A stretch of DNA of 31,215 nucleotides, from positions 1 to 31,215 of the forward strand of contig JAAVTG010000878.1 in assembly GCA_011947345.1 (NCBI GenBank), in the 5' to 3' direction. Origin of the DNA: Phytophthora quininea. Taxonomy: Eukaryota > Oomycota > Peronosporomycetes > Peronosporales > Peronosporaceae. The notes under the pieces are model-generated. The model saw only the letters and a program-made list of their open reading frames with translations, did no database searches and was not told the origin of the DNA. Positions 21,114 through 31,215 of the stretch are shown here, one piece after another. The number at the start of each line of letters is the position of its first letter. The first letter of the stretch is position 1. The translations under genes and the position numbers were made by a program.

Positions 21114-24084
21114 TTATCGTACCTAGGAGAAGTTGCCACGACATAGTGGTGCCTTACGAGAGACTAATCAATGTTCCTTGTACAAGAGCCCCAATCATGA
21201 GACATTTATGTGTATTTGTTATCTTCATACGACCTACGAGTATGGTGTTTCTGCTTGACCTCCACTTCTAACTAGTAGTATATCTCCACGACAGTTTAGC
21301 CGCTCAACGAGGGCTATGTGGAATATATGTGCCGGCCGGACCCTCACACTTCGTATTTCCTTACCTGTCAAGAAACCCAGACTGTGGAGCAGCCAACACT
21401 CTCCAATCCCAGACGACTTTTCCATATTGTTTTCCAACCCTTTTTCTGCGCACCACACAGCCTTATTTTGCCAATACCTATCTTTATATCACTAGTCCCC
21501 GCAGTCTTGTACAAAGCTCAAGTCTAGTTTGTTACATGCTGGAGCTCCATCATGCGTATAAATACAAACGCTAGGGTAAATCAAAGATATACTTGCTGTG
21601 TTGGACCGTCCACATGCTGTAACTAGAAGGTTTAGGCAGTATGCTCGTGCATCATGGACGTGTGCACCGGGAACCTTTCTGGCATCTACGTGACGATCCG
21701 CGACGTCTTCCGTGTTGTTGTAATATGACCCAGTTCAGACGGTATATTCCAGTCGCTAACGTCGTCATCTGCAGTCTTGGGCAGCAGGGCCAAGTCTATT
21801 GAGCGTCCGGCGTTAGGTGGTAAACGGTGCTTGTGTTGTAGAAGATGGATGTCTGAGGTGAGAGGTAGACAACCTAGTCCCAATAATATAATCCGTTGCG
21901 AATTTAGAGGTCTGGTGAAGCCCGTAAGGTTGTAAAGCGTCCTAGTAGCGTTCTCGGTTCATCCAATAACACTCGTCTACCGTTGTTGCTACAGGTCCAA
22001 ATGGACCCGTAAGAAGTCGGTCGTGAACGAGTTTCAACTCCCTGTGACGACGACCTAAACTATAACTTCACTCGTCACCTTCATTACATGTAGTCCGTCG
22101 CATCCGGTGTTGCTGCAGCCAACAAAGTATTGAACGTGACCGGCAGGAACACGTTAAAGAACAAGCGGAACGCCAAGCACAAGCAGGAGCTGGACAAAGG
22201 TGCCGTAGTATGACCTACTTTCTTATCGTTGTACAACCCACATTATCAGTGGCTACACGCCATTACATGACCAGCTGATAGAGCTGCTTCTAATGCCAAG
22301 AGATTACCTTATCCGCACCACCTGCTGCAGATGCAGTCCAGCAGCAAGGCCAGCGGATCAACAGCGAAATCACAATGAGGTGTTCAGGATTCCCACGATC
22401 ATGCTGGCTTGTTGACACGATGCGCTCTTTATTTTCAGCGATCATGACTGTTGGTTAGTTTAATTACTGTGTTGGTTGGAGATTGGCTGGATGCCAACGC
22501 GACAGGGTGGGGAATTTTGTGGGGAAGGATGTCTGAAGTGGGTGTTCGGTGACGGCCGTGGACTTGGCCCGGAAATGCCGAATTTGCGATGTGCATTTCC
22601 AGGAGTCCCTAAGCACTCGGTCCCAGTCATCGCTGTCCAGTGTGCTAGTTGCTATTAAGTTAGCGATCAAACTCCTGTTGTAAAATGTATCCTGCAGAGA
22701 GATCTCGCTTGGCCGACTGAAAATTATACGGGCCCGCCAAGTATCATGTTTCAACTGCCAGTGTGTGACTGTGATGGATGTAGAGTCTGGCATTAGCAAG
22801 TTCTGTGGAGAACTCCCAGGACCAAGTCAGATATCCTGGATCACCAGATGTTTACCCCTGAGGTCGCCAAGTCCTGCAATTCTGAGATCCTGAGACCCAG
22901 AACTTTAGGTATCAAGTGGGGTCTCGGACATTGCCCCAATTTATTACGAATTGCAGCCGATTGGCAGTACCGTGGTCCCCGGAATCCCGGTTTGACTTAT
23001 TGCCCCATGGTGCCCCCTACTGTGCGATCTTTGCGCGAAAGGACGTGTTGCTAAATGGGGGACGACTGTTCGCAGATTGCAATCAGCCAGCCCGCTGAAC
23101 ACCATACTGAGACCAAGTCAAAACGTTGTGCGGACCACATAACATAGAAAAGAGATGAGTTGATTTGTCTATGTCAAGAGCAAGTCATCGCTGCCGCCAG
23201 TGTTGGTGGATCGCCTACCTGCCCTTCTGCTCGCACAGCCGACGTTAGATTGCCTGGCAAGGCAGCGCGAGTCGACCCAGGAGTTCTGCCGCCTCGGACT
23301 GCTTTTACAAGGGCGTCGCGGGACTCCAACCGTAGTCAAGTTAGGTTGGGTTGGAGGTCCTTGATGCGCGCTGCGAGCCAGGGACAAACCCCATTTCATA
23401 TATTAGTTGGGCGGGTGAAGGTTCGTCCATTTCCATATGCAGAGAGCCTGATCTCCTGGACGTGCAGTCGGAGTCTAGATTCGTGAGTGGAGACTACAGT
23501 GTGGATTGACGACCTATGGCGTGAACCGGTAAGTGATTTTTCCTGGTGCGCGAAACGAACCAGACAAGTGTCAGGGGCTTTGCTGGTTGCCCCAGGCGTG
23601 AAGCCTAACCAAGACCAGCTCAAGGCTAAGTCCTCGGCTCAAGAACAAGGACCTATATATCGTGACGTATCAAGGAACCCTATATTTGGTTATTTCTGGT
23701 ATTGTTTGGGATGCTTTGTGTCTGGAAGTCTAGGTTCCTGGATGTCGACCTTGGATTTCTCGATTTCACGTCTGGATTGATGGATTTCAAGTGGAGATCC
23801 TGAACATCTGGCTGCTTTTGTAGAGTCTGGAGTTGTGCCGCTCGAGCCTAGCCTCAACTTCTCCATGATCCAACGGCGGTAGACGGTGCCTCGGAGTGAA
23901 TCGGGCTCACAAGGGTTGCACTAGGTACACGCTGCCGAACACGTTCCTGAATCTCGAATCTTCGAGATTAAGGCGTCAGCGTTCGGGGTATCTTCGATTT
24001 CAAAGTCCATATATCATTCTCCTACTTACGTAAGTTTTATATAGGGTTTCCCGTCAATTCGTAAGCGGTGGGACTTATGTTTTC
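21114..24084. other. No gene seen
   Basis: Nearly 3 kb with only short, mutually overlapping frames on both strands. A plus-strand piece near 22110-22200 reads Gln/Glu/Arg-rich (RDRQEHVKEQAERQAQ), coiled-coil-like. Frames at 22464-22799 (minus), 22848-23098 (plus) and 23160-23486 (plus) match no family I know. A perfect 12-bp palindrome ACTTACGTAAGT lies near 24023-24036. Probably old repeat sequence. Confidence 0.35.
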
Positions 24085-25523
24085 ATGAATCCTCGCATTT
24101 CTCGCCAGTACCGCAGCCTAGTCTCTATACAAAATCCAAGTCAATCGACTGGAATCGATCTACCCCGCGAATTCGTAAGCTGGGCCGCCGACGATAACAC
24201 AGCACGCCTATTGGTGAAAACTGCCACTATCACTTCGCAGACTCACGACACCAGTGCTAGAAGCTCGCCCCCAAGCCCCACCCTGCGCCTCCCCATGACC
24301 GACGCAAAAGCGATCAGAAACGCGTGTATAGCTTCAAAGTAAATTGGAGCATGGAGACTCGGAATGGATGCAACCAACTGGAATACCACCACACATTGAG
24401 CTCTACAAAAAGCTTGACAGACACCAGCAGTCAATTGAAGCGCTTCCGGACTTGCTCGAAAACGACTGGAGGAAGTACTAGAGAAAAAGGTGTAGCAGCA
24501 GGAAATATCACCAGAGCTGTCTTGCGGGAAGAGATAAATTCACTGCTAGCGGAGGTGGGTCTCCGCGGATCACCGGGGGCTCAGCAGCAGAGGTGACACC
24601 ACACCCTGAACCATTTCCTGCACGAAGCTATTACACCTGGGGTGGAAAGTTTCATTTACTGCCGAAAACATTTGAGTTTCCAAGACTAGATCCCCACGGA
24701 GCCTGGATGCTGTGGTGGTTCGGGAACGAGAGGGAGGGCTATCCTCCATTAAAAGGCGTCTCATCCGATGACCTAGATACAGCAAAGAAAAAGGCAACGC
24801 TATCAGAATGGCCGATGCACCACATTATCAATGGCATAGAAGCAAAACTTGACGCACCAATGCCCAACATTCGCGATGAAGATCGCGCCACCGAGTTGTT
24901 CAACACTGGATACAAAACGTTGAAGTTAAAGCCTAACAAACGTAAGCGTAGAGAGAGCACCTCAAGCTTACCACGGTCTTAAGACTGGTCCGCGAAGGTG
25001 AGTGTGACCACGACCGTGTTTTACCTTTTAGGCGTCGTAAGCGTCCTAAACAAACAACAGCAGCTTAGCGTTAACGTAAATGCATGGATAGCAATGTGTT
25101 TCGCTACCTGGTTCACACCTAGCTTGAAGGACATGAAGTGCCTTCACAACACGGACCAGTGCACCTGGAGCACTCAGAGCCTCTGTTGCCGGCACCACAC
25201 TGGCTCCCGCCGCTGCCTTCTCCATCCGTTAGTACCGCTCGCTTGTCAGCTTGTGCTGGTTCCGGTACCCCTCTGTGTCGTGCTGCGCATACCACAGAAC
25301 AAGCCATTAATGGATCGACTGGTCAGCGCTGGAAGTGCGTGCAACGGAGCCTTCACCTTCAATCACACCAGCCGAATTAGCACCTTATCCACGGGCTTGA
25401 TCAACTCGTAGCAGTAGACGAACTCGAGTGGCGCGCATGATTAGTGTGGTCAGCAACTCACTGCTCGAGTTTTGACCAATGAAATCGTCAGAAGTAGTCG
25501 TCGGAGGAGGGACTTACGTTTTC
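24070..25523. repeat. Near-identical 15-mers flanking the GCR1-like gene
   Basis: GGGACTTATGTTTTC at 24070-24084 and GGGACTTACGTTTTC at 25509-25523 differ at one base, have the same orientation, and lie just outside the family gene at 24085-25068. They might be element-end remnants, but fifteen bases with one mismatch can occur by chance. Confidence 0.2.
24085..25068 (+). CDS. Oomycete family protein with GCR1_C-like domain
   Basis: The reading GIPPHIELYKKLDRHQQS (near 24380-24430), KGVAAGNITR..LREEINSLL, then YYTWGGKFHLLPKTFEFPRL (24625-24690), AWMLWWFGN, GYPPLKGVSSDDL and LKLTTVLRLVREG (near 24965-25000) belongs to a repeated oomycete family. Its Trp/Pro-rich part resembles the DNA-binding GCR1 C-terminal domain. 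Many copies seem to be mobile or domesticated from mobile elements; that is inference. Four frame breaks (about 24466, 24489-24490, 24575-24579, about 24953) are each healed by one added base. The ATG at 24085 is the most upstream candidate; the true start is unclear. With the healed frame the stop is at 25066-25068. Confidence 0.5.
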
Positions 25524-25704
25524 TCAAGTCAATTCAATTTATCTGGGCCACTATACCTTTTGGGAGTTCAAGGAACACCGACTTTGTCTCATTATTGTGC
25601 TCCTCAGCAAGCCTGAGTTCGTGATGTCTCACTCTGAAAGGCATCGAGGCTGCTCTGACGACTCTTCTTCACAGGGTAAAATTTTGTGTTAGCACGGGGT
25701 CACC
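25069..25704. other. No gene seen
   Basis: Frames at 24998-25411 and 25138-25380 (plus) overlap each other and are low-complexity (Pro/Ser/Leu/Cys-rich) without a domain. They may be the far 3' part of the family gene before them. From 25420 on nothing is recognisable. Confidence 0.3.
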
Positions 25705-25944
25705 ATGTTCCTCCTCGATAAAGACAAGCGCATAGTCCCAGTTGGCTGTAATTTAAAAAGTTTATGCGGACGATGTTCTCAGTATCGTTCGGACTGATGT
25801 TGCCGTCATTAGTGGTGTAGATGACAGCTTGGATTCCCCAAAGACGAAAATGGCGCTACAGCGGCTAGTTATCGAGGAGAAGTTACTCAAGTTCCTCAAC
25901 ACCGAGGAGAACTTCCGCCTAATGCCTGCTATTGAGATATGGTA
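25705..25944 (+). CDS. Unrecognised short ORF, one frame break
   Basis: From the ATG at 25705 the frame reads MFLLDKDKRIVPVGCNLKSL. After one added base near 25795 it continues DVAVISGVDDSLDSPKTK and VIEEKLLKFLNTEENF to a stop at about 25944. The composition (charged, amphipathic helix near the end) is protein-like. I do not recognise a family. It may extend on either side in other frames. Confidence 0.25.
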
Positions 25945-27110
25945 ATTGTTGATCATATCACTAGAGATGTATGTCAGGGCCGCTAGTGTTGGAAAGTTCT
26001 ACAGGATCAAGCTGCCACCCGACACTTGCCACCGCAACCAAGGAAATGGAAAGTGGCTGCAGACCACTCTTGGCTTGGCTCAAACAACCGAATCGGCTTT
26101 GACACCTCGTGTTGTTGTGCTCTGCGCAGCATCAACGTGTTGGGGGCAAAACTATGTTGTTCTCAGATCACGGATGGCAATCCCTCGCGACAATGACGAA
26201 GCTGGTCGACGTAGGGATGGAGTAAAGGATCTTATTTGCTCGTAGACGTGAGTCCAGGAGCCGATATCTGATCTGTCAGGGCCAAATAGCAGTTAGAACG
26301 TTGTGTTCTTCTCCATGAGTACGTGTTGAATAGAGTAGAGCATCCCTAGTGTGCGCGGAGATCGGATGACGGGCTGGCACTAACCCCGTATCTAGGTGAT
26401 ACCTCTACTCAACGGAGTTTCCCCAACGCCTGGTACTGGAGCTGTCTTCGTCGACGTATCCGACAGGGTTGCCCAAAACATCAGGATTAAAGTTTGTCGC
26501 AGTATTCGAGCTTGTTTGGCATGCAACCCGATGCTGTCGCAGCGCGCTGGGCCGTGGAATAGATCACGCCGCTGTCCTTGGCAACAACGTGACAGTTGGG
26601 ATGGCCTTTTAAAGTAGTTCACTGCCCTGGTCACAGCGATCTTAACTTGATCACACTCATCGGCTCGAGTAGCCCTTGCGAATTTGTTGGGGGCTGTGGC
26701 AGCATGGCGACGAATACCAGAGCAAGAAAAGAAATAGGTAGCGTGGACTGTGGGAATCTGACAACAATAAGGTGTTGGTGGAAAGCGCGTCAAAACATGA
26801 GCTTTGTATCTTGTTAAGATCGGAGCCGGACCGAAATAGATGGCACCGTTAGCAGCCAATCAGACTTGCTTGCACAGATAGCAATGACACGGGAAGAAAC
26901 TCAATCTCAATACCATCACCGAGAACTTCGCCCCCCTCAAAAGTCAGTGTCTTCAGACCTGCCTCTCTCGAATAGCCACACCGCTTTCGCGACTGAAGTC
27001 GTCGTGTACTCAACAACAACTTATGGAACCAAAAGCCTTTAAAAATGTGTACATTCACAAAATAACCTTAGGTGAAACCTTATTTTTAACGCAGCAGCTT
27101 GCCGTAAATA
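25945..27110. other. No gene supported
   Basis: A 155-codon minus-strand frame at 26392-26859 has no recognisable domain, and plus-strand frames across it are equally open. This stretch forms the 3' flank of the ANKRD13-like gene; its terminator or polyadenylation signal should lie near 27050-27110, but no clear signal was identified. Confidence 0.3.
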
Positions 27111-29273
27111 TTAAGCGGCGGTGACGCGCTGCAGCATTTCTTGGTGTGTGCGCGGCGACAACATGTCCTCGGTTTTCACCGTGTAGTTGCTTGGAACGGC
27201 AAACAAGTTGTGGTCCGGGTTTGCAGTTCCATTCGATCGAAACGGAAAGTTGCAGAGACCGATGGCACCAATGGGAAGCAAAACTGAACGGGGAACCCCT
27301 CCGCCGGAGCCTAGCAGCAAGTACACGTTAATTCAATACCCATTTTCAAGACGCAACACTAGACAGTCGTACCGCAGAGAAGAACTTCAGCACGCTCTCA
27401 AATGCACTCGTCGTCTTGGACAGCACTTCAATCACCGGGAGAAACTCCGACACCTGCATCAAGGCAAAATCAGTCCACGAATGTCAGTCGGCTGATTTTT
27501 GTTTTTCATTCTCCAGTGCTCACGCTGAAGGGGAACTTGTCGCTCATATAGACCGTCGCAGGGAACGATTTCGTGAGTTTGCGGCATGAAGGCTGTGCGT
27601 GCACCATGATGCGACGACGTGGTCGTAAATGTCGCAGCGATGGCAGCAAACTATCGATCGAGACGCCAAACCAGGTTTCAAATGTCATCTCCTCCTCTTT
27701 CGCTTTCGATTGTGATTCCCAGTCTTCGGTATCAGCGGCATCTTTGTCGTCGTCAACCTCCGGACGGATAGCAAACCGCAGCTTCTTGGCTCTAGCAATA
27801 GAGTACGAGTTGTCCCACGTGAAGACAACTGTGCCGGCACTTAGCGTCTCAAATTCCCGTGCTGTTCCTTTTCATGTGCTTTAGTACGCTGTAAAGGGAC
27901 GATATCATCCCATTCCTCGCCGTTGTTCTCCTCAAGAAAACGTACACCAAAGCTGATGTCATATTTCTCAGTGGAAAATGTCCACGTCAGCGCTTCACCT
28001 TTCATCAGTTCCATGGACACGGTATGGCGTGCACCTGGGTCAATTACCAGCTCTGTGGAATGATCGACTATTGCAGTTGCATCTCTCAACAAGTCGAGCG
28101 CGTCTCGGGTGGATGACTACAATAATCTATCAGCTTAGACGTCATGAAAAAATAATCTCAAGATGACAGCAAACGTACATCGTGCGTAGCGGAAGCAGGA
28201 GCCTGGTGCTTGGGATTCTGAGGGCAACGGTACCGAAGAGAGGCTTCAACACCGCTCATATCAAAAACTCGGGCATCTTTCCAGCAACCAATGCTCTGGC
28301 GCTGCTGAGCTGATGAAAACCAAGCGTGCTTTTCCTCGAACATAGCTTGGGTTGCATCGAAATCGGTCGTGACGATCGAAGTGGTCATCAAAAAGTGAAC
28401 TGTTTGATCCAGATCTGCGTCTGCCAGCTTCGCATTCATCGCCAACAGATCGGTGCACGTTTGCTCTTCATTGTCCAAGCAGAGAAACTTTCTCTGTGAC
28501 CCCAGCAGTAGGAACGAGAGATTTCCTCGCAGCCACGACCCGTGGCTAAACCCCACCAAGGAGATGTCAAAGCGAATATCTTGGCCTGCTTTCCAAATCC
28601 TTACGGTATCCGACGGAAGCCAACGAGAGAGACCTGGGAACCACGTGGACACATCGACGTGCACCTCGCAGTAAAAGTCGGGAACTTGAGCCAATCGAGG
28701 ACAGATGTCGTCGATTTTCTTTTGAAGTAGTGCGGGCGATTGCTCTTTCTCTGCGGAAGGACAACAGTAAGTTAATAAAGAGCACTACCACTTCGTAGTA
28801 AAGGACTTTACTTCTAACATTCACCTCGTCGAACTAGCAGACGCAAAAGCTCTTCATTTTCCGCTGCCACGGCCTGGTGAATGGTTTTCCAGCCTTCCAG
28901 GTCCCGCGAGCGCACGCGAGCTCCAGCATCCTGGAAGAAAAGATGTGGTTTAGTCTCACCCATCATCAGTCTGGGTTATCCTCCTTACCAATAAGGCCTT
29001 CACGATCGAGGTGGAGTTCCGATGAGCGAACTTGAGGGCCAAGTGCAGGGCACGGTTGCCACGCGAGTCTCGTGTCTCCAACGCATCCTGTCCTCCAACC
29101 TTGAGAACGTCACGGATCTGCTGAAGGTTTCCATTCTTCAGCCAAGGTACACATGTAAGTATCGGCTTCTCCTCCACGCTGTTGCGCATCAAGCATGGGC
29201 CACTTACCCAGAGCGCGATGTGGAGTGGAGTGGGCATCGAAGCAGGAGAGACTGAGCTGTTAGTATCCGCCAT
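27111..29273 (-). CDS. ANKRD13-like protein: ankyrin repeats, GPCR-chaperone domain, GOLD insert
   Basis: ANKRD13 proteins act at endosomal membranes in trafficking and ubiquitin-linked receptor sorting. Starting at ATG 29273 (MADTNSS), seven exons read through six introns: 29136-29207, 28931-28988, 28751-28824, 28117-28178, 27454-27523 and 27311-27372. Ankyrin repeats come first (PLHIALWNGNLQQIRDVL; ETRDSRGNRALHLAL; EGWKTIHQAVAAENEELLRL). The GPCR-chaperone signature follows (WFPGLSRWLPSDTVRIWK; SWLRGNLSFLLLG), then a GOLD-like beta domain (about 28060-27770), then the family's C-terminal part (KFPFS, FLPVIEVL, GFPVQFCFPLVPSVSATFRF, LFAVPSNYT). Two frame breaks (27869-27872, 27220-27222) are each healed by one added base. 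The start lies 13 bp after the upstream gene's stop. Identification is firm; the cellular role is by family. Confidence 0.88.
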
Positions 29274-29286
29274 GGTCGGCGCAAAA

Positions 29287-31215
29287 TCAGCAATAAAACC
29301 TGCAACGTTCGGGTCTTTCTGGGAAAGGCCATCCTGTCGCATCGAAATCGCTAGCTTCGACCTTTTTGGTGGCTTCGGAGGGCTTCTTGCCTCTTAGTTG
29401 CTGAGTGTTGCTCCACGTCAGCTTCATCTCGTACGTGCTAATACGGTGGTCCGATGCAGAACGCTCTAGACTCTGGCTCACCTCGTCGATCCGTCTGGAC
29501 TCGTTTCGTATTTCAGCATCGTGAAAATCGTTTAGAGTTTTCTGCCGTAGCAGCGACCGCCGGCCTTTGCGCATGACGTGGATAACGTCGTAGACCGACG
29601 ATGAGTCTGAATTTGGTGCTGCGCACCGTGGCTTTGTTGGGAAACTACTTGCTGGTAACGACGCCGATGGTGCGAGTCTTCTGGTCACGTGCTTCTCTTC
29701 GTCTTTTCGTCGACGCTGCAATACATGAAACCTCTGCTGGCATAAGCGCAAGATAAGGTCGAGGTCCTGGGTACGAATATCGCTCTGGAGCTATCCACTC
29801 ATCAGCACGTGAGTGTTTCGTTTGGCAAATACTACGATATGATCGAGCACGATTTACCTCTTCAAAGTCTGTAAATCCGTGCTGGGCGAACGAGTCCTCC
29901 ACTCCGGGGTAGACCGCTGCGTAGAAAACCCAAATTCTAAGCCGTCAGCACAATATCAAAACAATTTTAATGACAGACTACTTACTTAGTTGCAGCAGTT
30001 GTTGAAGCTCTCGTGTGACGAAATGCTCCGTGGTCAGGATCTCTTCCGACACACCAACAAGTCGCTGCAATTTGTTACGGGCCTCCTCTGCCTCTGTCGT
30101 CAACGCGAGGGCTCTTCCAATCCATTTTGGCCGATGAACTCTAGCTGGTATGCACGATTCGAAGCTGTAATGTTAATATATTCGGTGAACGCTTCAATGG
30201 AGTGCACCAAATGCCTCGACGATAGCTCCTAGCACACACAAGCACATTAGCTACTGCATGGGTGAAACGATTCGCGGGAACTTACCTCCAGAAGCAAGCT
30301 GTATGTCTTAATCACATCCTTCTTCCTCTCCACGAGTGCTTTGGTCTCATTACCAAGCAGCATCTCCTTCATCCGGCGCTCGTCCGGCACATACTGCAAC
30401 GCCTCACCAATTTCCAGATAGCGCTGGGCATCAAAATCCAAGAGTAAGAACACGGTCAGTCATGACAACTCAACACCAACCAACCTTAATTGTCGAATGC
30501 CATAGGCAAAGATTTTGTATTGGAGCGTCGAGACAGGAGCGCCAAGCACAAAATTGATCGCTTAGTATATCCAGCGTTTCGTGAGGGTTGGCACTAGATG
30601 ATGCGACAGTCTTTCGTGTACGCAGAGTGGAAACAACTGCGCACTGCGGTAACCAAATCATAAGTGTAAGCCCTGTCATCCGGTCACGAAAAACAAAATG
30701 CTCTTACCTCGATGAAAACGAAATCGGCGTTTTTACGTGGTTCAGGTCTTCTGGAAACGAACACCCTTTTGCTTGTTCACCTGACGTGTGACCAGTCTTC
30801 CATAGACCCCTTGGATACTTCACGACGCAAAACCGACCACCAGCAGGATCCGTAGGCATTAGCGTGTTCAGTGCATCCGAGTGCGCCAAGCTCACTAACA
30901 GTTCTCTGGCATCTGTGCAAGGGGCCTCCTCTTGCGACAAATTATGACGTCCACGGGCCACGTAAATTAAAAGCAGCTCGTGAATATCACGATTAGTCAG
31001 CGGTTGCATACAAACGGGTGCCCGCTCTTGAGATCGCTACTGACTGGGACGAATAATGTTGAAAGGCATCCTTCGCCGAAGAGATCAGTTGGATATCTGT
31101 CCGCAGGTAAAACTCAAGCATGTTAGTATCAAGTATTGAGTTTGAATAAACGCTTTCTCGTACGCTTTCTTCAGCATTTCGGCATCATGCGGTGGAAACA
31201 GTGGTAGGAAGTTTT
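29287..31215 (-). CDS. Unrecognised spliced gene with coiled-coil segments, 5' end outside
   Basis: At least seven exons separated by introns 31097-31163, 30644-30707, 30424-30484, 30229-30285, 29917-29985 and 29791-29857 (57-69 nt). The first has a good branch point (ATACTAAC). The protein reads PVCMQPLTNRDIHELLLIY, then FCVVKYPRGLWKTG, RKNADFVFIE, a helical central part (ALTTEAEEARNKLQRLVGVS), GFTDFEELQSDIRTQDLDLI, and a basic Ser-rich tail ending at TGA 29287-29289. I do not recognise a family. The helical, charged stretches suggest coiled coil. Three frame breaks (30137-30138, 30776-30777, about 31034) are each healed by one added base. The start lies beyond the right edge. Confidence 0.75.

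Noticed and set aside
13000..24000. LTRs of the Gypsy element
   Set aside because: No pair of long direct repeats could be recognised by eye; the TATA-like site near 16990 has no partner.
26392..26859. A 155-codon minus-strand gene
   Set aside because: No domain, no splice context and competing open frames on the other strand; length alone is not enough.
1..31215. tRNA, rRNA or CRISPR-like arrays
   Set aside because: No regularly spaced repeats, cloverleaf sequences or conserved rRNA segments were noticed.

Overview
The window looks like nuclear DNA of an oomycete (Phytophthora or downy-mildew type). Reasons: compact genes with short introns (57-74 nt, GT...AG), a giant intronless cyclic-nucleotide-binding ion channel of a kind common in oomycetes, and repeat families typical of that lineage (chromodomain Ty3/Gypsy, MULE, tyrosine-recombinase elements). 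The species cannot be fixed from the sequence alone.

Layout. (1) 1-11215: two paralogous channel genes, tail to tail, with 24 bp between their stop codons. The plus-strand copy enters from outside the window (1-2944). The minus-strand copy (11215-2969, about 2,750 residues) is complete or nearly so. It reads as four successive units of S1-S6, pore, C-linker and cyclic-nucleotide-binding domain (CNBD) in one polypeptide, with four different selectivity filters. (2) 11216-27110: repeat-rich and gene-poor. It holds a decayed minus-strand Ty3/Gypsy element (RNase H, integrase, chromodomain), split by a block of about 3.2 kb carrying a tyrosine recombinase; a MULE transposase remnant abuts its 5' side. 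There is also one moderately preserved plus-strand oomycete family gene (24085-25068) and several weak ORFs. (3) 27111-31215: two ordinary spliced minus-strand genes, an ANKRD13-like protein with an embedded GOLD domain and an unrecognised coiled-coil protein that continues past the right edge.

A property of the whole window: nearly every recognisable gene is broken by single-base frame changes. In about 30 cases the conserved protein frame returns if one base is added, usually in a short homopolymer. No case clearly needs a base removed. This looks like uncorrected consensus errors rather than pseudogenes, and the protein models should be read that way.

How the genes might work together: the two channel genes are a duplicated pair. 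By analogy with the four-repeat CNGK channels of animal sperm, they could be single-chain channels gated by cyclic nucleotides, perhaps in zoospores; that role is inference. The right-hand genes are unrelated housekeeping-type genes, and the middle is a transposon graveyard.
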